DNA from: Gemmatimonadaceae bacterium
GTDB lineage: Bacteria > Gemmatimonadota > Gemmatimonadetes > Gemmatimonadales > Gemmatimonadaceae
Direction: 5' to 3'
Assembly: GCA_025930755.1 (NCBI GenBank)
Contig: JAICOJ010000011.1
Location: 1-58,401, forward strand
Length of the DNA: 58,401 nt
Part shown: positions 1 to 7,439 of the stretch, piece by piece
How the letters are laid out: every line of letters starts with the position of its first letter
Position numbering within the stretch: the stretch's first letter is position 1
Translations under genes and position numbers: made by a program
The notes under the pieces: model-generated
What the model saw: the letters and a program-made list of their open reading frames with translations, nothing else
Database searches by the model: none
Told to the model about the DNA's origin: nothing

Positions 1-69
1 CTGGCGACTGGGGCCGGGGGTCCGGTTTGTAATGGGCCCGCCGCGCTCCGCGCGCGGGCCCCAAAACAG

Positions 70-98
70 ATGCGCGGGCCTGTTTCGCGGCCGCGCAT
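70..98 (-). terminator. Hairpin downstream of the PTS EIIA gene, probable terminator
   Basis: Positions 70-77 and 91-98 form a perfect 8-bp GC-rich stem with a 13-nt loop. Read on the minus strand, the direction of the EIIA gene, the stem is followed by CTGTTTTGG, a short T-run. A second 8-bp hairpin (34-41 with 54-61) lies further downstream. The structure is visible in the sequence; terminator function is inferred. Positions 1-69 hold no gene I can support. Confidence 0.5.
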
Positions 99-110
99 TA
101 CCAACCCTTA

Positions 111-138
111 ACCCTCACTCCTGACTCCTGACCCCTCT
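111..138. repeat. Heptanucleotide tandem repeat at the 3' end of the EIIA gene
   Basis: Four 7-bp units, ACCCTCA CTCCTGA CTCCTGA CCCCTCT, run into the stop codon of the minus-strand EIIA gene at 137-139. The 13-mer CTCCTGACTCCTG at 118-130 recurs exactly at 26648-26660 next to the lexA stop codon. Confidence 0.7.
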
Positions 139-589
139 ACACGCCCTTCTCCTGCAACAACGCCATGAACTCCCCCGCCGTCGTGATCGACATGAGCCGC
201 TGGGGCACGTCGGTCTCCTTCGAGAACTGAGCGATCTTGCCGAGGACTGGCAAATACTGGTTGGAGACCTCGAGCGGCGGCGCCACGATCAGAAAGAAGA
301 AATTCACCGGCTTCTCGTCGATCGCCTTGAAGTCGATCCCCTGCCGCTTGCGCCCGAACGCCACGCGGAGCTTGCTCACCACGAGCGAGCGGCAGTGCGG
401 GATGGCGATCCCGCGGCCGATGCCGGTGGACCCGAGGTTCTCGCGCCGCTTCAGCATCTTGAACAGCATCCCCTCCGATTTCTCGTCGAGCTTGAGCAGG
501 CCGATGAGCTCCTTCAGGATGTCGTCCTTCGTGCTCCCGTCGAGCTCGAGCTTGATCGCATCGTCGGAGAAGAATTCACGCAGTTCCAT
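137..589 (-). CDS. PTS EIIA domain protein, fructose/nitrogen (PtsN) type
   Basis: A stand-alone 150-residue phosphotransferase EIIA domain of the fructose-mannitol/nitrogen-PTS superfamily, the usual length for a single domain. The phospho-accepting histidine is His65 in the segment GIGRGIAIPHC. Proteins of this kind take a phosphate from HPr and either pass it to EIIB or, in the nitrogen PTS, act by binding targets. No EI, HPr, EIIB or EIIC gene is present in the window, so a regulatory role is more likely than sugar uptake. The gene stands alone and is divergent from dusB, with a good promoter at 638-666. A second EIIA gene lies at 43514-43972. Confidence 0.88.
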   Translation of the reverse strand: MELREFFSDDAIKLELDGSTKDDILKELIGLLKLDEKSEGMLFKMLKRRENLGSTGIGRGIAIPHCRSLVVSKLRVAFGRKRQGIDFKAIDEKPVNFFFLIVAPPLEVSNQYLPVLGKIAQFSKETDVPQRLMSITTAGEFMALLQEKGV

Positions 590-637
590 GAAAGGGCGCG
601 CCAGGCGCTGAAGGGGAATGAGCGAGCGGTGCCGCGC

Positions 638-666
638 AACATACCGGAGTCTGTAAGCGCTGTCAA
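638..666 (-). promoter_or_regulatory. Sigma70-like promoter for the EIIA gene
   Basis: On the minus strand TTGACA (666-661) is separated by exactly 17 nt from TATGTT (643-638). The -10 box lies about 49 nt upstream of the EIIA start codon. The consensus match and spacing are seen directly; activity is inferred. Confidence 0.65.
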
Positions 667-712
667 ATCATGTCGTTGCATGCACTTCGACGCAGCGTTA
701 GCTTGCATCGAC

Positions 713-1753
713 ATGCCGTTTCCGTTCCCACTCCCATACCGGGTTCCGCTCTACCTCGCGCCCATGGCGGGCGTGTCCGAGTCGCCGTTCCGTCGACTGT
801 GCCGCCGCTTTGGTGCCGACGTGGTCGTGACGGAGTTTCTCTCTGCCGAGGGGATTCGCCGGGAGAACGAAGCCACGATCGCGAAGCTCCGCTTCGGGAG
901 CGACGAGCGACCCATTGGCGTGCAGATCTTCGGCTCCGATCCCGGCGCGATGGGAGACGCGGCTGCGCTCGTCACCGACGTGTTCGCGCCGGAGTTCATC
1001 GACATCAACTTTGGATGTCCGGTGAAGAAGGTCGTGAGGCGCAACGGCGGCTCGGGCTGCCTCAAGGACCTGTCGCTCGTCGAGCGGGTCATTCGCGCCG
1101 TGTCGGACGCGACGCATCTCCCGGTGACGGTCAAGATTCGCAGCGGCTGGAGCGAGGAAATGCGAGATCCGGTCGCGATCGCGCTTCGCTGCCAGGACGC
1201 CGGCGCCCGCGTGCTCGCGCTGCATCCACGCACGCGGACGCAGATGTACACCGGCGCCGCGAGCTGGGATGAGATTGCCGCCGTCGTGGACGCCCTCGAC
1301 ATCCCGGTCCTCGGCAACGGCGACATCAAGACCGCCGAGGATGCGCTCCGCATGCGTGAGCACACGGGGTGCGCCGGCGTCATGATCGCCCGCGGATCGT
1401 TCGGCCAGCCCTGGGTATTCACCCAGGCGCGCGCGCTGCTGGAGGGCCAACCCATGCCCCCTGCGCCGCCCGTCGCGGAGCGCTTCGCCATCGCGGTCGA
1501 GCATGCACGGATGGCGGAAGCATACGAGCAGGATCCACGAGGCGCGGCGATCGAGTTCCGCAAGCACCTGGGCTGGTACGTGAAGGGCGTGCCCCATTCG
1601 GCCGACCTCAGGCGCCAGTTACACGCGGTCGACTCCCTCGGTCAGGTCGAGGGAATCTTTGCGTCGTATCTCGACCAAATGCGCCGCGGGGACCTCGCCG
1701 GAGTCGACGCGGCGGAGGGCATGACCGGCGAGCGGGTGCCCGCGCTGACGTGA
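713..1753 (+). CDS. dusB: tRNA-dihydrouridine synthase (DusB-like)
   Basis: A flavoenzyme that reduces uridine to dihydrouridine in tRNA, of 346 residues (DusB is usually about 320-340). The N-terminal TIM-barrel opens with the LAPMAGVSESPFRRL motif. The catalytic cysteine that protonates C5 of uridine is Cys102 in INFGCPVKKV. FMN/phosphate-binding motifs follow (VKIRSGW, GNGDI, ARGSFGQPW). I chose the ATG at 713 because the family starts just before the first barrel strand; an in-frame ATG at 680 is the alternative, and neither has a clear ribosome site. The stop overlaps the larB start by 4 nt. The upstream gap (590-712) carries the divergent EIIA promoter. Confidence 0.93.
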   Translation: MPFPFPLPYRVPLYLAPMAGVSESPFRRLCRRFGADVVVTEFLSAEGIRRENEATIAKLRFGSDERPIGVQIFGSDPGAMGDAAALVTDVFAPEFIDINFGCPVKKVVRRNGGSGCLKDLSLVERVIRAVSDATHLPVTVKIRSGWSEEMRDPVAIALRCQDAGARVLALHPRTRTQMYTGAASWDEIAAVVDALDIPVLGNGDIKTAEDALRMREHTGCAGVMIARGSFGQPWVFTQARALLEGQPMPPAPPVAERFAIAVEHARMAEAYEQDPRGAAIEFRKHLGWYVKGVPHSADLRRQLHAVDSLGQVEGIFASYLDQMRRGDLAGVDAAEGMTGERVPALT

Positions 1754-2499
1754 ATCGTGAGCGCGCGCTCGACCTGCTGCGTCGCGTTGCGGCAGGCGAA
1801 CTGGCGGCTGACGCGGCTGCCGACGCTCTCGCCGTTTCTCCCCTGGAGGACCTCGGCTTCGCGACCATCGATCACCACCGGGCCGTGCGCCTCGGGTTCC
1901 CGGAGGTAATCCTCGCCGCTGGCAAGACCACCGAGCAGGTCGTCGAGATCGCCGATCGCATCGCGGCGCGACGCGACGGCTTCCTCGTGACGCGCGCCGA
2001 CGCGAACGTGAGGCGCGCTCTCGCGGAACGGATTCCTACAGTCGAGCTAAACGATTTAGGAAGAACAGTTTACCTTCAGCCTGATAAAGAAGTTCCTCAA
2101 GGGACGGGAACGGTGCTCGTCGTCACCGCCGGCACCAGCGATCTTCCGGTCGCCGAGGAGGCGGCCGTTACACTGCGTGCGCTGGGGAATTGTGTGGAGC
2201 GCCTAACGGATGTCGGCGTTGCCGGAATTCACCGATTGCTGTCGCGCAGCGATGTCCTCACGCGCGCGGCCGTGGTGATCGTCGTGGCGGGGATGGAGGG
2301 CGCACTCCCCTCGGTCGTCGGTGGGATCGTTCGTGTCCCCGTGATCGCCGTGCCCACGAGCGTCGGGTACGGCGCAAGCTTCGGCGGGATTGCCGCGCTG
2401 CTCGGGATGTTGAACAGTTGCGCTGCCGGAGTGACTGTCGTCAACATCGACAACGGGTTCGGCGCCGCCTATGCCGCTTCGCGCATCACTCATTCGTAG
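1750..2499 (+). CDS. larB: Nickel-pincer cofactor biosynthesis protein LarB
   Basis: 249 residues. The C-terminal half is an AIR-carboxylase (PurE)-like fold with the segments VTAGTSDLPVAEEA, VPTSVGYGASFGG and NIDNGFGAA, the LarB pattern. LarB carboxylates and hydrolyses nicotinate adenine dinucleotide to pyridinium-3,5-biscarboxylate mononucleotide, the first step to the nickel-pincer nucleotide of lactate racemase-type enzymes. The start is the GTG at 1750, overlapping the dusB stop (GTGA). Its 3' end overlaps the next gene by 29 nt. Neither larC nor larE nor a larA-type racemase is in the window. The purine enzyme PurE is an alternative, but the N-terminal extension (about 80 residues) and LGFPEVI region favour LarB. 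Confidence 0.88.
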   Translation: MNRERALDLLRRVAAGELAADAAADALAVSPLEDLGFATIDHHRAVRLGFPEVILAAGKTTEQVVEIADRIAARRDGFLVTRADANVRRALAERIPTVELNDLGRTVYLQPDKEVPQGTGTVLVVTAGTSDLPVAEEAAVTLRALGNCVERLTDVGVAGIHRLLSRSDVLTRAAVVIVVAGMEGALPSVVGGIVRVPVIAVPTSVGYGASFGGIAALLGMLNSCAAGVTVVNIDNGFGAAYAASRITHS

Positions 2500-4558
2500 C
2501 ATCGCACACCATCGCTGGACCTCCGTCGCGGCGGTCGCGCTCTGGGTCGCGACCGCCGCGATGTTCGTTCATCCCGCCGCACGGGCGGAGCTGGCCGCGG
2601 GGGCGCGCTTTGGGTGGCCCGCTCTCGCCGCCCTGCTGGTCGCCCTGACGATCGCCGGCGGAGCCGCAGCCGGCGCCATTCCGGCGGCGATGCGCGGCCG
2701 ACTTATCCACATTGTCACGCTTCTCTCAGCCCCTGCATTTCTCGTGGTGATGGGGAGCGGAGGCGTTCATTCCCCCGCGCTGGCGATCGTGGGGCTGCTC
2801 CTCATGAGCGTGACGGCGACGTTAGGGTATCGCGTCGGCGCTACGGCTGCGGTGCTCTCCGTCGCCGCAACAGCGCTCGCCGACCTGGCGCTGGGCCGCG
2901 CTCCCGAGGCGGTCCCGATCCTCACCGCCGCCGCTTTGTTGACGGCGATCGCGGTCGGCCCTCTCTGGTACGCGCGCAAGATCGCGCGCGACGTCGAGGT
3001 CGACCGCCAGCGAATGCGGCGCGTGCAGGGATTCCTTCACCGCCGCCCAACGCCGCGTGGCTCGACGGCGGTCGCGAGCGACCTTCGACGTGATGCGGTT
3101 TCGGAGCGCGACGCAGCCATCGGCATGGTCCATCTGCACATTGCCAGCCGATATCTGCGTGATGTCCGAGACAGTCTCTGCGCGGATGAAGTCATCTACT
3201 GGCGCCTCTCCGAAGAGAACGAGCGCATGGAGCCGGCCGCGTGGTCCACCGTTTCGCCTGACGAGCCGGCGCTCTTTCCCGAGCGTGAGGGCGTCCCGCT
3301 CGTTCAATGGGCCGGGTCTCAGCGAATGGCGTTGGCAGCGCAGCTCGAGCATGGCGGGATCGTGGTCGCCGCCCCCGTGGAGGAGGGAGACCGGCTCTTC
3401 GGCGCGTTGAGCGTGACTGTAACGGCCGGCGCGGCGCTACCGGACGAGGAGCTGAAGAACTGGGTCCGCCGTCACGGCACTCATCTGGGAACTCTCCTCG
3501 GCCTCCTCGAGGTCCGTCACGCCACTGCCCGTCGCGCCGCCGACGTTCGCGCGATCATCGATGCCGCCGAGCGTATTCAGGGAAGCGTCATGATGGACAC
3601 ACTGGCGCGGTCGGTGTGTGAGACGTCGCTACAGGTCACGAGTGCATCCCGATCGGCGTTCGTTGCCTGGGATTCCGCCGCTGGTACCGGGGTGGTTCGG
3701 AGCGCGTCGGCGAGCTTTGGGCTCAAGGAAGGGTACCCGCTTGGGAACGATTCGCTCGTCGCGCGGGCGTGCCGCAACGATCAGCTGTTCGTGTTCGAGG
3801 ATGCTCAGCGTGCCGCGCTACGGACAGCCGTGTTCTCCGATACCGAGCCCCGGCGTCGAATCGGATCGCTCGCGGTCATCCCGTTGCGACGGGATCACTC
3901 GGTGCTTGGAGCGATCGTCATCGAGGGGGATTCGCCGCGGCAGGTCGTCGATCGCGAGGTCGATACGGTTCGACTCCTCGCGCGCGTCGCGTCGCTTTCC
4001 CTTCGTACCGCGGAGGAGTTTTCCCGTCAGCACGATCTGGCGCGGAAGGACGCGCTCACCGGGCTGGCGAACCGCCGGACCTTCGACGAGCGCCTGTCGA
4101 CCCTTCTCGCCGAGAGCGATCGATTCCAGCGGCCAGTGTCGCTGCTCCTCGCCGACCTCGATCACTTCAAGCGCGTGAACGACGAGCACGGCCACGATGC
4201 GGGGGACGCCGTGCTTCGCCACGCCGCTCGGGTGCTGGGCGGCGCCCTCCGGGCCGACATCGACCTGTGCGCGCGGTACGGGGGCGAGGAGATGGCAATC
4301 CTGCTGCCGCAGACGGATCTCACCGGGGCACGGGAGGTCGCGGAGCGACTCCGCACGCTGCTGAGCTCACAGCCGGTCCGACTTGGCGCGCGAGAAATCG
4401 ACGTCACCGCATCGTTCGGTGTGGCGACGTATCCGGCGAGCACGGGTAGCAGGGACACGCTTTTCCCCGCTGCGGACCGGGCGTTGTACGAGGCCAAGCG
4501 TGGTGGAAGAAACTGCGTGAAGATAGCCGAAGTAACAGGCGCCAACACAACACTTTAG
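2471..4558 (+). CDS. Membrane diguanylate cyclase with GAF and GGDEF domains
   Basis: 695 residues. Residues about 12-170 hold several hydrophobic stretches (an integral-membrane sensor region), followed by two GAF-like stretches (roughly 205-355 and 365-515). The C-terminal GGDEF domain begins near DALTGLANRRTF. The signature is GGEEM at 604-608, with LLLADLDHFKRVND supplying the metal and substrate residues, so activity in making cyclic di-GMP from two GTP is plausible. The four residues at the inhibitory I-site position read ADID, not RxxD, so product inhibition may be lost. The ATG at 2471 lies inside larB. Nothing in the window tells what signal is sensed. Confidence 0.9.
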   Translation: MPLRASLIRSIAHHRWTSVAAVALWVATAAMFVHPAARAELAAGARFGWPALAALLVALTIAGGAAAGAIPAAMRGRLIHIVTLLSAPAFLVVMGSGGVHSPALAIVGLLLMSVTATLGYRVGATAAVLSVAATALADLALGRAPEAVPILTAAALLTAIAVGPLWYARKIARDVEVDRQRMRRVQGFLHRRPTPRGSTAVASDLRRDAVSERDAAIGMVHLHIASRYLRDVRDSLCADEVIYWRLSEENERMEPAAWSTVSPDEPALFPEREGVPLVQWAGSQRMALAAQLEHGGIVVAAPVEEGDRLFGALSVTVTAGAALPDEELKNWVRRHGTHLGTLLGLLEVRHATARRAADVRAIIDAAERIQGSVMMDTLARSVCETSLQVTSASRSAFVAWDSAAGTGVVRSASASFGLKEGYPLGNDSLVARACRNDQLFVFEDAQRAALRTAVFSDTEPRRRIGSLAVIPLRRDHSVLGAIVIEGDSPRQVVDREVDTVRLLARVASLSLRTAEEFSRQHDLARKDALTGLANRRTFDERLSTLLAESDRFQRPVSLLLADLDHFKRVNDEHGHDAGDAVLRHAARVLGGALRADIDLCARYGGEEMAILLPQTDLTGAREVAERLRTLLSSQPVRLGAREIDVTASFGVATYPASTGSRDTLFPAADRALYEAKRGGRNCVKIAEVTGANTTL

Positions 4559-4595
4559 GAGTTCTAACCGGCTTGCCACCAGAGCCAGTTGGTCG

Positions 4596-4624
4596 TTGAC
4601 TCCGGACGGCCGACTCGCTAGAAT
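4596..4624 (+). promoter_or_regulatory. Promoter of ssrA
   Basis: TTGACT (4596-4601), a 17-nt spacer, and TAGAAT (4619-4624), ending 9 nt before the mature tmRNA 5' end. This is the best promoter match in the window, as expected for an abundant stable RNA. Confidence 0.75.
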
Positions 4625-4633
4625 TGTTGCTAC

Positions 4634-4985
4634 GGGGGCGACTGGCTTCGACGGGGTCGGTGAAGCCGTGGCCGCGTGCCCAGGTCCTCGAGCCCTGGTT
4701 AATCCCTCGGGATGATTCACAACTGCCAACTCTAACATGGCTCTGGCTGCGTAACTTTTAGTTATGCACCTGCCCGGTAAGAAGCTCGCCTAAGGCGTCT
4801 TTCGGGTATCGCAAATTTGGGCTGGCTTGGCGTCGCGTCTCCAGGCGTTGAGCGAGATCAAGAGAGACTCATCCGAAAGTGGGCCGTCTGCCGGCCAGCG
4901 TTCGGAGACATTCAATGGCAGACTACGCACGTAGACGCTGTGGTGGATCCATTCTCGGACCGGGGTTCAATTCCCCGCGCCTCCA
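4634..4985 (+). ncRNA. ssrA: Transfer-messenger RNA (tmRNA)
   Basis: A single-piece tmRNA of 352 nt. The 5' end GGGGGCGACTGGCTTCGACG is the conserved tmRNA start. Its first seven bases pair with CGCCTCC at 4978-4984 to form the alanine-type acceptor stem, with A4985 as discriminator. The T-arm GGTTCAATTCCCC precedes it. The CCA tail is not encoded: ATTA follows, so CCA must be added. The tag frame begins at GCC 4725. tmRNA with SmpB and EF-Tu rescues stalled ribosomes and marks the product for proteolysis; smpB is not in the window. Hydrophobic ORFs that overlap this region are not genes. Confidence 0.95.
4725..4754 (+). other. tmRNA proteolysis-tag reading frame
   Basis: Reading back in frame from TAA at 4752-4754 gives GCC AAC TCT AAC ATG GCT CTG GCT GCG TAA, i.e. 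ANSNMALAA, with an upstream in-frame TGA. The ALAA end is the usual degron for ClpXP-type proteases. GCC as resume codon is inferred by analogy with Ala resume codons. The tag is short, one residue less than the E. coli ANDENYALAA. Confidence 0.75.
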
Positions 4986-4995
4986 TTAAGACAAG

Positions 4996-5032
4996 CGACG
5001 CCGGGTCTAACGACTCGGCGTCGTTTTTTTTT
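4996..5032 (+). terminator. Rho-independent terminator of ssrA
   Basis: CGACGCCG (4996-5003) and CGGCGTCG (5016-5023) form a perfect 8-bp stem, followed directly by nine T residues at 5024-5032. It lies 10 nt past the tmRNA 3' end. Confidence 0.9.
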
Positions 5033-5154
5033 GTTTGGAATCCTCTTCGCCCGAGCCGATCCCGGTGCTGCGTCGGTTCGCACACTTCCTGCACCCCCGA
5101 CCGGCGCGGTATACCCATTCCCGTTGGCCGGCCGACACCCTGACGGAGACATCC

Positions 5155-5742
5155 ATGGACCCGAGGGACCTGGCGCTGACGGCGGCGCGCGCGGTTGCGG
5201 TCTACGCCGTGATGCTCGCCGTCATTCGCCTCTCCGGAAAACGCACGATCGGAAGCTTCAGCGCCTTCGACTTCCTCGTCGCCCTCATGCTGGGCGAGGT
5301 CGTGGACGAGATCATCTACGGCAGCGTCTCCATGGCGCACGGCTTCGTCGCGATAGGCGTCGTCGCTCTGATGCACTACGGAAATTCCTGGTTGACCTAC
5401 TGGGACCACGGCTTCGGTCACCTCCTCGAGGGATCACCGACGGTCGTGCTCGAAAAAGGCCAGCTCCATTACCCGGGGATGCGCGCGGAGCGTATGAACG
5501 AAAAGGACGTGCTCTCGGAGCTGCGACTGCACGGGGTGGACGACCTTCGCGAGGTCAAGGTCGCCGTCATCGAATACAACGGTCACTTGAGCGTGATTCG
5601 ACAGGACTGGGCGGAGCCGGTCCAGAAGGCGGACGTCGGTCTGGCCATGGAGGAGCAGAAGCGTGCGGACACCGGCGGTGATGAGGAGCCGATGCCGGAG
5701 CATCGCACCGACAGCCCGGACCTGCTCGACCGGGCGGAGTGA
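5155..5742 (+). CDS. DUF421 (YetF/YcaP-type) membrane protein, first copy
   Basis: 195 residues. Two or three membrane segments lie in the first 90 residues. A soluble domain follows with the family motifs VIRLSGKRTIGSFSAFDFLV, LEGSPTVVLEKG and MNEKDVLSELR. YetF/YcaP proteins are membrane-anchored with an unknown biochemical role. I chose the ATG at 5155 because GGAG sits a few bases upstream and the reading frame upstream is not family-like. A weak promoter (TTCCTG, 18 nt, TATACC at about 5110) may lie in the gap from 5033. The acidic tail after residue 160 is poorly conserved. The gene is followed after 1 nt by a second DUF421 copy. Confidence 0.85.
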   Translation: MDPRDLALTAARAVAVYAVMLAVIRLSGKRTIGSFSAFDFLVALMLGEVVDEIIYGSVSMAHGFVAIGVVALMHYGNSWLTYWDHGFGHLLEGSPTVVLEKGQLHYPGMRAERMNEKDVLSELRLHGVDDLREVKVAVIEYNGHLSVIRQDWAEPVQKADVGLAMEEQKRADTGGDEEPMPEHRTDSPDLLDRAE

Positions 5743-5743
5743 C

Positions 5744-6259
5744 ATGTCGGTACTCGCGATCGCCGTCCGTGCCGTGGTTGCCTATCTCTTTCTGCTGGCG
5801 CTCCTGCGCGTGTCGGGCAAGCGCCTCGTCTCAGAGGCAACCGGCATGCAGTTCGTTCTCGCCATTATGATGGGCGATCTCGTCGATGATGCGATCCTCG
5901 CGACGGTTCCGTTCGCGCAGCTCATCGTCGCGGCGGGCACGCTCGGGACCCTCCAGATCCTCATCGCGCTCGCGGCCATGCTCGATCTGAGACTCTGGAA
6001 TCTCCTGGAAGGGGAGCCCCCCGTTGTGCTCCAGAACGGGATCCCCCGGCGTGATGCCATGCGGCGCGAGCGAATGAATCGAAAGGAGATTGCCTCGCTG
6101 TTGCGGCTCGCGGGGATTTCCGCCGCGCGATGGGCCGAGATCAAGCGGGCGCGTGTCGAAGAGGAGGGCGTTCTCGCGGTCATCTTCCATGACTGGGCGA
6201 AACCTGCCCAGCGGAACGACGCCGAGTGGGTGAGGACGCGAATGCAGAGGCGGGGATGA
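5744..6259 (+). CDS. DUF421 (YetF/YcaP-type) membrane protein, second copy
   Basis: 171 residues, paralogous to the preceding gene: the same order of motifs (LRVSGKRLVSEATGMQFVL, LEGEPPVVLQNG, MNRKEIASLLRLAG) and three hydrophobic N-terminal segments. The two diverged copies lie 1 nt apart, so they are probably co-translated and may form a heteromer. Function is unknown for the family. The ATG at 5744 directly follows the upstream TGA. The stop overlaps the next start by 4 nt (ATGA at 6256). Confidence 0.83.
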   Translation: MSVLAIAVRAVVAYLFLLALLRVSGKRLVSEATGMQFVLAIMMGDLVDDAILATVPFAQLIVAAGTLGTLQILIALAAMLDLRLWNLLEGEPPVVLQNGIPRRDAMRRERMNRKEIASLLRLAGISAARWAEIKRARVEEEGVLAVIFHDWAKPAQRNDAEWVRTRMQRRG

Positions 6260-6705
6260 AGGATCTCGCGTCGGCGGTCGGGTTGGTCGCGCTTTCGCTC
6301 GGTCTCGTAGCCGGGGCAGTTCGGGGCCTCGGTGACGACGAAATCCTTGTCGTGCCGCCGGAGAATGTGGTGCAGGAGTTCATTCGGGCGCTTGCGCTAG
6401 GGCAGACGGGGGCGGCCCGCGACAAGCTGAGCCGCGATGCCGAGCGCGCGACGTCGAGCGCGGAGATGCGACGGCTATCCGCGGACTTTCGAGCGCGCAT
6501 TGGCCGGCTGGACGAGGTCGAGGGCAGCGTCGCCAGGCGCGGGCGCGACACGACGGTCGTGCGTGCACGGATCACCGGCGAGCGCTCGAACGCGGAGCCG
6601 TTGGTCTCTCTGGTTCGAGAGTCGGGGGAGTGGGGCGTCGTGCGCGCCGCGGACGTGCTCGCCATCGACGCGCCACCGCGCGCGAGCCGCGAGGTGCAGC
6701 GATGA
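6256..6705 (+). CDS. Hypothetical membrane-anchored protein, possible NTF2/DUF4878-like fold
   Basis: 149 residues. A single hydrophobic segment at about 5-25 looks like a signal anchor. The rest is charged. A helix-rich stretch with the pattern VVQEFIRALALGQTGAARDKL is followed by predicted strands (VVRARITG, PLVSLVRESGEWGVV), an order seen in small lumazine-binding/NTF2-like secreted domains such as DUF4878. That fold assignment is inference. The ATG at 6256 has a purine-rich stretch (AGAGGCGGGG) just upstream and overlaps the DUF421 stop; an earlier start at 6226 is less likely. The stop overlaps the isochorismatase start by 4 nt. Confidence 0.6.
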   Translation: MKDLASAVGLVALSLGLVAGAVRGLGDDEILVVPPENVVQEFIRALALGQTGAARDKLSRDAERATSSAEMRRLSADFRARIGRLDEVEGSVARRGRDTTVVRARITGERSNAEPLVSLVRESGEWGVVRAADVLAIDAPPRASREVQR

Positions 6706-7355
6706 CGAACGCCGCACGAAACCCCGATCTGCACGGCAACGCTCCGGACAAGTCGCCGGTGGCGCTCATCCTCATCGACGTCATCAACGCGCTCGACTTC
6801 GACCACGGGGAACAGCTGCTGGAGCACGCCCTGCCGATGGCTCGAAACATCGCCGAGCTCAAGCGGCGGGCCAAGCAGCTGGGGATCCCCGCGGTCTACG
6901 CGAACGACAACTTCGGACGATGGCAGTCCGATCTGAACCAGGTGCTCGACCACGTGCTCCACGACGGAGTGCCCGGGCAGCCCCTCGCGGAAATTCTCCA
7001 TCCGCAAAAGGACGACTACTTCGTCCTCAAGCCGAAGCACTCCGGATTCTTCTCGACACAGCTCGATATCCTGCTCGACTACCTCGGCGCACGCACGCTC
7101 ATCATCACGGGAGTGCAGGCGAACATCTGCGTGCTGTTCACCGCCAACGATGCGTACATGCGGGACTACACGCTCGTCGTGCCATCGGACTGTGTCGCAT
7201 CGACGGATCCGGCCGAGGCCGAGCATGCGCTCAGGGAGATGCAGGTCGTCCTGAAGGCGCGGGTGGCGCCGTCGCATGAGCTCGACCTCGAAGCGCTGGT
7301 GGCGGACGCGACAGAAGCGGTCGGCACGCCTCGCGAAGGCGCCGGGTACGACTGA
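6702..7355 (+). CDS. Isochorismatase-family cysteine hydrolase
   Basis: 217 residues, the usual length for the family. The catalytic triad is visible: Asp26 in ALILIDVINA, a lysine at 110 or 112 in FVLKPKHSGF, and the nucleophile Cys143 in TGVQANICV with the cis-peptide-type preceding segment. The family includes nicotinamidases and ureido/carbamoyl hydrolases; the zinc-binding DxH pattern of nicotinamidases is not obvious, so the substrate is unknown. It starts with an ATG overlapping the upstream stop and ends the four-gene overlapping run that began with DUF421. Confidence 0.85.
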   Translation: MTNAARNPDLHGNAPDKSPVALILIDVINALDFDHGEQLLEHALPMARNIAELKRRAKQLGIPAVYANDNFGRWQSDLNQVLDHVLHDGVPGQPLAEILHPQKDDYFVLKPKHSGFFSTQLDILLDYLGARTLIITGVQANICVLFTANDAYMRDYTLVVPSDCVASTDPAEAEHALREMQVVLKARVAPSHELDLEALVADATEAVGTPREGAGYD

Positions 7356-7360
7356 GCCTT

Positions 7361-7390
7361 CCGTTGAGGCTTCGAGCGCCTCGCTAACGG
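7361..7390. other. Imperfect hairpin after the isochorismatase gene
   Basis: CCGTTGAGGC (7361-7370) pairs with GCCTC (7378-7382) and AACGG (7386-7390) with a 3-nt bulge. No T-run follows. It may slow or end transcription between two gene pairs, but this is weak evidence. Confidence 0.3.
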
Positions 7391-7439
7391 CGCAACCCTT
7401 GCTTTGAATCGCGTGGAACCTCTTTCCAAGGCGGCGCTG

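Noticed and set aside
4817-5421. Open frames within and beside ssrA on both strands
   Set aside because: They run through the tmRNA structure and terminator and look like no protein.
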